From: Halomonas sp. CH40
GTDB lineage: Bacteria; Pseudomonadota; Gammaproteobacteria; Pseudomonadales; Halomonadaceae
Assembly (NCBI GenBank): GCA_041875495.1
Contig: CP112982.1
Location: 1,054,001 to 1,118,000, forward strand
Direction of reading: 5' to 3'
DNA length: 64,000 nucleotides
In this document: positions 28,305-35,317 of the stretch, piece after piece
How positions within the stretch are numbered: position 1 is the first letter of the stretch
Layout: each line of letters starts with the position of its first letter
Translations under genes and position numbers: made by a program
The notes under the pieces: generated by a model
What the model saw: the letters and a program-made list of their open reading frames with translations, nothing else
Told to the model about the DNA's origin: nothing
The model's database searches: none

Positions 28305-29900
28305 ATGAAAAAGCACCCCGAAGTCTCCTCCCAACTGCCTGATCTCAGTGGCCTCTCCGCCGCTGAGGTAGTGGCTCTTGTGGCGGGGCTTCAGCAACAG
28401 GTGACGGCTCAACAGACGGCGTTACAGCAACGTAATCTCTATATTCAATTGCTCGAAGAGAAGCTGCGCTTGCAGCGCATTCAGCAGTTCGCCGCGCGCA
28501 GTGAAAAGTCTGCGAACCAGGCTCATCTGTTCGATGAGACGGAGTTGGAAGCTGACATCGAGGCGCTACGCGATCAGTTACCCGACGATGTCGAAGAGCA
28601 AGACGCGCCGCGTCCCTCACGTCAACGTCGCCAACGTGGCTTCTCCGACACTCTGGTCCGTGAGCGTATTGAGCTTACGCTCAGCGAAGAAGAAAAAGTC
28701 GGGGCGACCAAGACCTTCTTCGCCAAGGTAAAAGAAGAGCTTCAGTTCATCCCCGCGCAGCTGAAAGTCCTCGAATACTGGCAGGAAAAAGCGGTGTTCC
28801 CGCTTGAGGGCAACGACCATCTCCTTACTGCGGAGCGTCCGGTTCATCCGCTAGGCAAGTGCACGGCGTCGACGTCACTGCTAGCGTACGTGATCACCTC
28901 CAAGTACGCAGACGGTTTGCCGCTGTACCGCTTGGAAGGCATGTTCAAGCGGTTAGGCCACGCTGTTAGCCGCACGCAGATGGCCAACTGGATCATCCGC
29001 CTGAATGACGTCTTCACGCCCTTGATCACGCTGATGCGCGAAGTGCAAAACAGCAGCGCGTATCTGCAAGCCGATGAAACGCGGCTGCAAGTGCTCAAGG
29101 AAGACGGCAAGACCGCTCAGTCAGATAAATGGATGTGGGTCACCCGAGGTGGCCCACCGGATCAACCGTCGGTGCTCTTTGCCTACGACCCGTCCCGCGG
29201 CGGCAGCGTGCCGGTGCGCCTACTCGACGACTTCTCAGGGATCCTGCAGGCCGATGGCTACGCCGGTTACGGCCAGGTATGCCGTGCCAACGGCATTACC
29301 CGCATTGGCTGTTGGGACCATGCGCGACGCAAGTTCGTGGAAGCGTCTAAGGCAGCCAAGGTCAACGCGAAAGGCAAGGGCGCCACGCCGGCCAAGGCCG
29401 AGGTAGGGCTTAGCCATATCAACAAACTCTACGCCATCGAACGGCAGATCAAGGATCTCAGCGAAGTGGAACGCTACCGTGTCCGCCAGGAGCTGAGCCT
29501 TCCGCGTCTTGAGGCCTTCAAGGCTTGGCTAGAGGCTAATGTTACCCGCGTCATGAAAGGCAGCCTGACGCGTCAGGCGATGGAATATACGCTGAACCAA
29601 TGGGACTTCCTCATCGGCTATTGTGCGCGCGGCGACCTGCATATCAGTAATGTTCTGGCAGAAAACGCCATTCGCCCGTTTGCCGTTGGTCGAAGAGCCT
29701 GGCTGTTCGCGGATACCTCCCGCGGCGCTCACGCCAGTGCCACCTGTTATTCACTCATCGAAACGGCAAAAGCCAATGGCTTGGAGCCTGCTGCCTATAT
29801 CCATTATGTGCTGGAGCACATCGCCACCGCTGATACGTTAGAGGCACTGGAAACGCTGCTGCCCTGGAACGTGAACTTGGCGCCCGCCGAAAAAAAGTGA
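28305..29900 (+). CDS. tnpC: IS66 transposase TnpC
   Basis: 531 residues. N-terminal coiled-coil leucine-rich part (LQQQVTAQQTALQQRNLYIQ), helix-turn-helix/zinc region, then the DDE catalytic domain with YLQADETRLQVL (first Asp), GYAGYGQV and CWDHARRKF (second part), and the C-terminal ENAIRPFAVGRRAWLF characteristic of IS66 DDE_Tnp_IS66. The frame is open throughout. Confidence 0.95.
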   Translation: MKKHPEVSSQLPDLSGLSAAEVVALVAGLQQQVTAQQTALQQRNLYIQLLEEKLRLQRIQQFAARSEKSANQAHLFDETELEADIEALRDQLPDDVEEQDAPRPSRQRRQRGFSDTLVRERIELTLSEEEKVGATKTFFAKVKEELQFIPAQLKVLEYWQEKAVFPLEGNDHLLTAERPVHPLGKCTASTSLLAYVITSKYADGLPLYRLEGMFKRLGHAVSRTQMANWIIRLNDVFTPLITLMREVQNSSAYLQADETRLQVLKEDGKTAQSDKWMWVTRGGPPDQPSVLFAYDPSRGGSVPVRLLDDFSGILQADGYAGYGQVCRANGITRIGCWDHARRKFVEASKAAKVNAKGKGATPAKAEVGLSHINKLYAIERQIKDLSEVERYRVRQELSLPRLEAFKAWLEANVTRVMKGSLTRQAMEYTLNQWDFLIGYCARGDLHISNVLAENAIRPFAVGRRAWLFADTSRGAHASATCYSLIETAKANGLEPAAYIHYVLEHIATADTLEALETLLPWNVNLAPAEKK

Positions 29901-30871
29901 AAGAACACGGCTAGGTCAAGTGTGTCGATTTAAGGGCGCTTACGTTGTTCCCTGCCATCAAGGAACAGGTAAACTGGTCAAAAGGTTACAGTTTTCTGGA
30001 TAAAGAGCTCCAGCAGATTACGCCTGATGCCGATAGTGGAAGACGCTACGCTGATAAGCTGATCAAGGTATATGCCATCGATGGTAGTGAGACTTGGGTG
30101 CTGATCCATGTCGAGGTTCAAGGCGAACCTGAAGAAGCGTTCGCTGAGCGAATGTATACCTATCAGTATCGGCTGCGAGACCGCTACAGTATTGATGTTG
30201 TCAGCCTGGCAATATTGGCAGACACCCGCGAGAGCTTTCGTCCGACGACATTTCATTATATGCGTTGGGGGTGCGAGCTGACGTTTACTTTCCCCACCGC
30301 TAAACTGATCGACTGGGAAACGCATTGGGCGGAACTCAGCGCCAGTGACAACGTTTTCGCATTGGTAGTGATAGCTCAGATTCAAGCCAAACGGGTGAGG
30401 GACGGCGCTACGCGCAAGGATGCCAAGATTGCCCTGATTCGGCTGCTGTATGAGCGAGGCTACCGCCGAGAACAGATTGTGCGGCTGTTCAATATCATCG
30501 ATTGGATGCTGCAGCTACCCAAGGCAATGGAACCCGAGTTTGTCCAGGCGATTTACGCCATACAGGAGGAAAAGCATATGCCTTATGTGAATACAATTGA
30601 GCGCTTGGGTATTGAGAAAGGCGAGAAGCTAGGGATCGAGAAAGGGCGTCAAGAAGGGCGTCAAGAAGGGCGTCAAGAAGGGCGTCAAGAAGGGCGTCAA
30701 GAAGCCGAGCAGCGCGCCTTGGAAAGTAAGCGCAATGCTGCCCGTAAACTGATTGCCCTTACCGAGATGAACGACCAGCTAATTGCGGAAATTGAAGAGC
30801 TGCCGGTTAAGGAAGTTGAAAAGTTACGTGCTGAGACGCGGCATTGAGGCTTTTACTACCTGGGATATATT

Positions 30872-31000
30872 CGTAGGGTGGCTTCGCGAAGCAAGCCACC
30901 GACCCGCCGCAGGCGGGCAGCGGTACCCGCAAAGCGCGTGTAGGTGCCGAGAATTGGTGACTTGCGTCGTTCATCCGCCCGGCTACGGTTCTGCCATTCC
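30872..31000. repeat. Truncated copy of the ~171-bp TIR element, 3' of rpn copy 1
   Basis: Starts CGTAGGGTGGCTTCGCGAAG, 25 bp after the rpn stop, contains the CCCGCCGCAGGCGGG hairpin, and decays after TTCATCCGCC without the right terminal repeat. The rest of the 30848-31144 gap is a TGTCATTCCCGA hairpin at 31018-31048 and the rpn leader. Confidence 0.8.
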
Positions 31001-31144
31001 CGAAGCCTCCTCCAAACTGTCATTCCCGAGTGGGGTAATCGGGAATCCACCTTGGCCTTTGCCTGCTGGTGTTTAGCGGGTAATGAGATATGTCAGTGAA
31101 TTGCCTTGTGCTAAAGTAATAGTATTAATCGACAGGGAGTCATC

Positions 31145-32065
31145 ATGAGCGATCAGGACGATAGCCTACGCGCCGATCACGATAGCCCGTGGAAGATGGC
31201 GTTGGAATCATATTTTCAAGAGTTTCTGGCACTGTTGTTCCCTGTCATCAAGGAACAGGTAAACTGGTCTAAAGGTTACAGTTTTCTGGATAAAGAGCTC
31301 CAGCAGATTACGCCTGATGCCGATAGTGGAAGACGCTACGCTGATAAGCTGATCAAGGTATATGCCATCGATGGTAGTGAGACTTGGGTGCTGATCCATG
31401 TCGAGGTGCAAGGTGAACCTGAAGACGCCTTTGCCGAGCGGATGTACACCTATCAGTATCGGCTGCGAGACCGCTACAGCATTGATGTTGTCAGCCTGGC
31501 AATATTGGCAGACACCCGCGAGAGCTTTCGTCCGACGACATTTCATTATATGCGTTGGGGGTGCGAGCTGACGTTTACTTTCCCCACCGCTAAACTGATC
31601 GACTGGGAAACGCATTGGGCAGAACTCAACGCCAGTGAAAACGTTTTCGCATTGGTAGTGATAGCTCAGATTCAAGCCAAACGGGTGAGGGACGGCGCGA
31701 CGCGCAAGGATGTCAAGATTGCCCTGATTCGACTGCTGTATGAGCGGGGCTACAGCCGAGAACAGATAGTGCAGTTGTTTAACATCATCGACTGGATGCT
31801 GCAGCTGCCCAAGGCACTGGAACCCGAATTTGTCCAGGCGGTCTACGCCATACAGGAGGAAAAGCATATGCCTTATGTGAATACAATTGAGCGCTTGGGT
31901 ATTGAGAAAGGCCGTCAAGAAGCCGAGCAGCGCGCCTTGGAAAGTAAGCGCAATGCTGCCCGTAAACTGATTGCCCTTACCGAGATGAACGACCAGCTAA
32001 TTGCGGAAATTGAAGAGCTGCCGGTTAAGGAAGTTGAAAAGTTACGTGCTGAGACGCGGCATTGA
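31145..32065 (+). CDS. Rpn-family recombination-promoting nuclease, copy 2 (intact)
   Basis: 306 residues, GGGAG before ATG. The PD-(D/E)XK active site is RRYADKLIKV (D67) and WVLIHVEVQG (E87, Q89), then QYRLRDRY. The C-terminal third has ALIRLLYERGYSREQIVQL and a charged helix with GIEKGRQEAEQ. Rpn proteins (YhgA-like) bind and cut DNA and stimulate RecA-independent recombination in E. coli; they often occur in several copies. Here it is nearly identical to copy 1 including 170 bp upstream, so the duplication is recent. Confidence 0.9.
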   Translation: MSDQDDSLRADHDSPWKMALESYFQEFLALLFPVIKEQVNWSKGYSFLDKELQQITPDADSGRRYADKLIKVYAIDGSETWVLIHVEVQGEPEDAFAERMYTYQYRLRDRYSIDVVSLAILADTRESFRPTTFHYMRWGCELTFTFPTAKLIDWETHWAELNASENVFALVVIAQIQAKRVRDGATRKDVKIALIRLLYERGYSREQIVQLFNIIDWMLQLPKALEPEFVQAVYAIQEEKHMPYVNTIERLGIEKGRQEAEQRALESKRNAARKLIALTEMNDQLIAEIEELPVKEVEKLRAETRH

Positions 32066-32089
32066 GGCTTTTACTACCTGGGATATATT

Positions 32090-32263
32090 CGTAGGGTGGC
32101 TTCGCGAAGCAAGCCACCGACCCGCCGCAGGCGGGCATGGCGTAGACCATTTTGTTACGTGTAGGCGTCGAGAATTGGTGGATTGCGTCGATCATCCGCC
32201 GGTGAGTTTGTTGATTGGTTCAGGTTATTTGCCAGGCGGATGACGCCGGGAATCCACCCTACG
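32090..32263. repeat. Complete ~174-bp TIR element, 3' of rpn copy 2
   Basis: Left end CGTAGGGTGGCTTC, right end GAATCCACCCTACG (inverted match with one difference). Interior holds the GCTTCGCGAAGC palindrome, CCCGCC/GGCGGG stem and TCATCCGCC/GGCGGATGA pair. It codes nothing recognisable. Confidence 0.85.
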
Positions 32264-32286
32264 GGGATCATGACCTGTGGGTATTG

Positions 32287-32314
32287 CGTAGGGTGGCTTC
32301 GCGAAGCAAGCCAC
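32287..32314. repeat. 5' stub of a TIR element fused to rpn copy 3
   Basis: CGTAGGGTGGCTTCGCGAAG runs to AAGCCAC at 32314 and then switches directly into rpn coding sequence (ATCAAGATTGCCCTG). This is the junction of the third rpn copy's 5' deletion. Confidence 0.8.
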
Positions 32315-32317
32315 TAA

Positions 32318-32682
32318 TCAAGATTGCCCTGATTCGGCTGCTGTATGAACGAGGTTACCACCGAGAACAGATTGTGCGGCTGTTCAATATCATCGATTGG
32401 ATGCTGCAGCTACCCAAGGCACTGGAACCCGAATTTGTCCAGGCGGTCTACGCCATACAGGAGGAAAAGCATATGCCTTATGTGAATACAATTGAGCGCT
32501 TGGGTATTGAGAAAGGCCGTCAAGAAGGCAGTCAAGAAGCCGAGCAGCGCGCCTTGGAAAGTAAGCGCAATGCTGCCCGTAAACTGATTGCCCTTACCGA
32601 GATGAACGACCAGCTAATTGCGGAAATTGAAGAGCTGCCGGTTGAGGAAGTTGAAAAGCTACGTGCTGAGACGCGGCATTGA
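32318..32682 (+). pseudogene. Rpn-family gene, copy 3, 5'-truncated
   Basis: Only the C-terminal third remains, from IKIALIRLLYERGYHREQ to the common RAETRH end. The PD-(D/E)XK active site is gone. An open frame from 32215 reads through the TIR element into it, but that N-terminus is repeat-encoded and not homologous to Rpn. The GRQE region here has one extra unit variant (GRQEGSQEAEQ), so copies 1, 2 and 3 all differ at this site. A complete TIR element follows at 32707. Confidence 0.85.
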
Positions 32683-32706
32683 GGCTTTTACTACCTGGGA
32701 TATATT

Positions 32707-32879
32707 CGTAGGGTGGCTTCGCGAAGCAAGCCACCGACCCGCCGCAGGCGGGCATGGCGTAGACCATTTTGTTACGTGTAGGCGTCGAGAATTGGTGGAT
32801 TGCGTCGTCATCCGCCATTGTTTTCATTGGTTCGTCCAGGTTATTTGCCAGGCGGATGACGCCGGGAATCCACCCTACG
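32707..32879. repeat. Complete ~173-bp TIR element, 3' of rpn copy 3
   Basis: Same ends as the 32090 copy and the same distance (24-25 bp) from the rpn stop. It is followed at once by a TGTCATTCCCGA hairpin (32884-32914). The remainder of the gap to 33060 has no gene that I can support. Confidence 0.85.
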
Positions 32880-33063
32880 GCACTGTCATTCCCGAGTGGG
32901 GTAATCGGGAATCCATCTTGACTTTGCCTGATGGTGCTTGTGTACTGGCCCCGAAAGGTTCGGTTATCCAGTGTAAAATTTGATAAAAAACAATTGCCAT
33001 CAACTACGTCTTACATGGCTTTATCATTGACGAGAATCGGCAGTATTTCAGAGCTCAATCTTG

Positions 33064-33288
33064 ATGACAGACTCTCAAATTAAAGCACCCTGGAGATATG
33101 AGCGTGGCGAAGGCCGGCACAAGCACCGGTGGAAAAACGACTACGCGGGTTTTGAGCCAGAAGATAAAGGCCCCATTGGAAAATGCCCGAAAAGTATAAC
33201 TCAAGAGTTGGCCACTGAAATCCTGAATCAAGGTGTGCCATACTATGATGATCCCGATGACCCAGTACCTGCAAAGATTTACGTGTGA
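33064..33288 (+). CDS. Small unknown acidic/charged protein
   Basis: 74 residues from ATG 33064 (TTG at 33061 is also in frame). WRYERGEGRHKHRWKNDYAGF and a C-terminal YYDDPDDPVPAKIYV are the visible features. No domain, signal or membrane segment recognised. It converges on hicB and overlaps its end by ten bases, so it may be unrelated cargo or the remnant of a larger gene cut by repeats. Confidence 0.4.
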   Translation: MTDSQIKAPWRYERGEGRHKHRWKNDYAGFEPEDKGPIGKCPKSITQELATEILNQGVPYYDDPDDPVPAKIYV

Positions 33289-33614
33289 ATCTCATGTTCG
33301 ATGGCGGTTGCCACAAACTGGTTTAGACTCTGCCCCCTAGCAGTAGCAGCATCTACTGCATGCTCGTGAATTTCAGCAGGCAGGCGAACCTGGAACTTGC
33401 CCGAATAGGACTTGGATGGCTGAATACCGAGACGCTCGCACTCTTCAAGAAAAATGCGAAGGGATACCCGGCCTTCCTTGTGAAGGTCGGAGACACTGTC
33501 GGCGTAGAAATCGGCGCCGCCGTTAAGTCCGACGAACTCGCCGCGAAACATTTCAACCTCTGGATCGTATTGAATTACGGCGCGATAGCCGTCGATAGCC
33601 ATGATGTTGTTCAT
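33279..33614 (-). CDS. hicB: HicB-family antitoxin
   Basis: 111 residues from ATG 33614. The N-terminal HicB fold reads GYRAVIQYDPEVEMFRGEF; the C-terminus has a ribbon-helix-helix DNA-binding part, GKFQVRLPAEIHEHAVDAA followed by GQSLNQFVATAIEHE. It neutralises HicA and represses the operon. ATGA overlap with hicA supports the start choice and translational coupling. Confidence 0.88.
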   Translation of the reverse strand: MNNIMAIDGYRAVIQYDPEVEMFRGEFVGLNGGADFYADSVSDLHKEGRVSLRIFLEECERLGIQPSKSYSGKFQVRLPAEIHEHAVDAATARGQSLNQFVATAIEHEIHT

Positions 33615-33871
33615 GGGGCTTCTCCATTCTCTTCTAACCACTTACGGATACTGGCAACGGCACCCTTGTCTGTATCTGGCGATGGGTGCGGACGGTGAAA
33701 TACGCGCACTTCGCCGAAGAGCACAACCGCGATGCGCGAGCCTTCGCGCTCATTAACCTCAGCACCAAGCGCCACGAACAGAGATTCTATGTCGCTCCAT
33801 GCGATGGTGCCTGAAACAGGACGACTAAAAATGGCGGCCAGTGTTTTCGCGTGCTTGCGTTTCAACGTCAT
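33611..33871 (-). CDS. hicA: HicA-family mRNA interferase toxin
   Basis: 86 residues, small basic protein with KHAKTLAAIFSRPVSGTIAW, ESLFVALGAEVNEREGSR and a C-terminal VRKWLEE-like helix (SIRKWLEENG). HicA cleaves mRNA through a conserved His on a dsRBD-like fold; here a His sits in FHRPHP near residue 59-62. The toxin-first order hicA-hicB is standard. Confidence 0.88.
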   Translation of the reverse strand: MTLKRKHAKTLAAIFSRPVSGTIAWSDIESLFVALGAEVNEREGSRIAVVLFGEVRVFHRPHPSPDTDKGAVASIRKWLEENGEAP

Positions 33872-33872
33872 T

Positions 33873-33893
33873 TAGTACTGCTTTTTGGTACTA
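33873..33893 (-). promoter_or_regulatory. Inverted repeat directly upstream of hicA, probable operator
   Basis: TAGTAC (33873-33878) and GTACTA (33888-33893) are perfect inverted halves separated by nine bases, one base from the hicA start codon. HicB antitoxins with ribbon-helix-helix domains bind such palindromes to repress their operon; the functional link is inferred. Confidence 0.5.
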
Positions 33894-34101
33894 TGAGTTT
33901 ATTGGAAGAATCTTAGGCGTCACTGAGCATTGCGTCAAGTTCTACGCACTGGGTTGAGCTGCAAAGATGGCGTAGAATTTGCTGCCATCTGGCCTGTGAA
34001 GTGAGTGGTGCAGTGAGGCCGCCACCCCCAGTGTCAGGATAAGTGTCGCAACCTCTGATATGCTTTCTTAAATGTTGATCAGGGGGCCAAAGGAGACACT
34101 C

Positions 34102-34200
34102 ATGCCTCGCTATTCAGACGAACGCCGCCAAGCGGCCGTTGCCAAATTATTACCGCCTCACAACTTATCGCCGCACGATGTAGCGGCACAAGAGGGGATC
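34102..34200 (+). pseudogene. N-terminal remnant of a transposase OrfA
   Basis: MPRYSDERRQAAVAKLLPPH and DVAAQEGISLA form the helix-turn-helix beginning of an IS transposase subunit; the homology breaks off at about residue 34 and the reading continues into the TGTCATTCCCGA repeats. GGAGACACTC precedes ATG. The stretch 33900-34100 contains no other gene and probably the old left end of the same element. Confidence 0.6.
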
Positions 34201-34299
34201 TCATTAGCCCCCTCTGTCAGCCTAGTTGCCCAGTTGGCGAGATCGCCTAACGTTAATCCAAATGGGGCGGCATGCGGGAATGGCGGGGTGGTGGTAAAC

Positions 34300-34357
34300 C
34301 GTCATTCCCGAACTCCCCACAGAACTGTCATTCCCGAGTGGGGTTATCGGGAATCCA
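34300..34357. repeat. Paired TGTCATTCCCGA hairpin repeats
   Basis: GTCATTCCCGAACTCCCCAC followed by the full ATTCCCGA/TCGGGAAT hairpin; same two-unit organisation as 27221-27290 and 35111-35170. Confidence 0.75.
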
Positions 34358-34385
34358 TCCACCTTACGTCGCTGGTTAAAGGTCT

Positions 34386-34778
34386 TTAATACCAATCTTC
34401 AACTCGCAATGCCTCAACTCGGTCAAACTCCCGGGTATTGCGGCTTACCAGAGTGGCACCATGGGCCAACGCGGTTCCAGCAATCAGAGTGTCATAGGGC
34501 CCGATGGGTCGGCCATCACGTTCCAGAGTGGCACGTAGCTTCGCAGCAGCCTGTGCCTCTCTTTGTTGGAAAGGTACTATCTGCACGACAGAGGTAAGCT
34601 CCGCAAGCTGCCGCATGCGTTTTTCCGGTGCCGAGGATTTTGCGATACCTACCTGCAGCTCGTAGAGCACAACTGAGGGGATGCCTATATCCTTGGGCGC
34701 CCGTGCTAACAGCTCCTCGGCAACGCGCCCTTCACCTTTGAAGAAATAGATCAGGGTATTGGTATCTAGCACCCACAT
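34386..34778 (-). CDS. vapC: VapC-family PIN-domain toxin
   Basis: 130 residues from ATG 34778. PIN ribonuclease motifs: MWVLDTNTLIYFF (first Asp), VVLYELQVGIA (Glu), and GPYDTLIAGTALAHGATLVS (Asp pair), ending FDRVEALRVEDWY. VapC toxins cleave tRNA or rRNA. The start overlaps the vapB stop (TGATG). The longer in-frame extension to 34922 lies inside vapB and is rejected. Confidence 0.92.
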   Translation of the reverse strand: MWVLDTNTLIYFFKGEGRVAEELLARAPKDIGIPSVVLYELQVGIAKSSAPEKRMRQLAELTSVVQIVPFQQREAQAAAKLRATLERDGRPIGPYDTLIAGTALAHGATLVSRNTREFDRVEALRVEDWY

Positions 34779-35008
34779 CAGAACGTTTCCCGCTCGGTGT
34801 CGGTATTTGTGGTGGCGCGCAATTCTTCCAGCGAGGGAAAGTCCTCCCAGCTCCCCGGCAGTTCCCGAACCGTATACGGCCAATCGTCCACCAGTTTTTC
34901 CCGAATGACATTGGCAATCCACTTGCTCTTCGATAGCTTCATTACCCGGGCATTGGTGATCATCTTCTGTTCGGTTTCATCATCTAGATAAATGGTTACT
35001 TGTCCCAT
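34778..35008 (-). CDS. vapB: VapB-family antitoxin, ribbon-helix-helix
   Basis: 76 residues: MGQVTIYLDDETEQKM and SKSKWIANVIREKL form a ribbon-helix-helix DNA-binding domain; the acidic C-terminal tail (WEDFPSLEELRA) is the usual toxin-binding part. Directly coupled to vapC. Two toxin-antitoxin pairs within 1.7 kb are typical for an unstable island. Confidence 0.88.
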   Translation of the reverse strand: MGQVTIYLDDETEQKMITNARVMKLSKSKWIANVIREKLVDDWPYTVRELPGSWEDFPSLEELRATTNTDTERETF

Positions 35009-35110
35009 TTCATGACCCTTTTAAAAGTATATGTGAAAATATATGTTTGAAAGGCAGCCCAGGTCAACTAACTACGGAGCCCTATCAGGTAAAAAGCAGT
35101 CATCGGGAAA

Positions 35111-35317
35111 CTGTCATTCCCGAACTCCCCACAGAACTGTCATTCCCGAGTGGGGTTATCGGGAATCCACCTTGACCTTTGCCGCTGTCGCCCGAAAACC
35201 AAGGTCAACATGGATTCTGAGGCTTTCTGGATTCTGAGGCTTTCGCGTTTCCATACCAACGAACCTACTATGTTAATCTAAAAGCAACACCAAGGCTGCG
35301 CCAAGCAGGGGAGTACC
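35111..35317 (+). repeat. Leader repeat of ATPase/nuclease copy 1
   Basis: Consists of paired TGTCATTCCCGA hairpins (35111-35170), a conserved stretch CCCGAAAACCAAGGTCAACA, two tandem 17-bp GGATTCTGAGGCTTTC units and a fixed 90-bp piece ending in AAGCAGGGGAGTACC before ATG. The same leader, with small differences, stands before copies 2 (36950-37157), 3 (39383-39497, without the hairpins) and 4 (41127-41338). TATGTTAAT about 45 bp before ATG could be a -10 element; no good -35. Confidence 0.75.

Larger units (their letters stand above)
27478..29943 (+). mobile_element. Complete IS66-family insertion sequence
   Basis: 2466 bp bounded by perfect 15-bp inverted repeats, GTAAGCGCCCTTAAA at the left and its complement at 29929-29943, flanked by the 8-bp duplication GTTGTTCC that is typical for IS66. 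It contains the three canonical genes tnpA, tnpB and tnpC, all open, so it may be mobile. Confidence 0.95.
27381..30847 (+). pseudogene. Rpn-family PD-(D/E)XK nuclease gene, copy 1, split by an IS66 element
   Basis: The 5' part (27381-27477) codes MSDQDDSLRADHDSPWKM and stops at the IS66 left end; the rest resumes at 29952 (PAIKEQVNWSKGYSF) and runs to 30847. Joined without the IS and one 8-bp duplicate, it equals the intact copy at 31145. The active-site segment RRYADKLIKV...HVEVQG is intact. Near the C-terminus five 12-bp units (30644-30703) encode GRQE repeats, more than in the other copies. Rpn proteins are recombination-promoting nucleases or former transposase-like proteins. The 3' frame could still be translated from TTG 29945, but would lack the N-terminus. 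Confidence 0.88.

Noticed and set aside
32215..32317. N-terminal part of the frame leading into rpn copy 3
   Set aside because: Derived from the TIR element; no similarity to the Rpn N-terminus.
34386..34922. 178-residue version of VapC
   Set aside because: The extra 48 residues overlap vapB in another frame and precede the PIN-domain start MWVLDTN.
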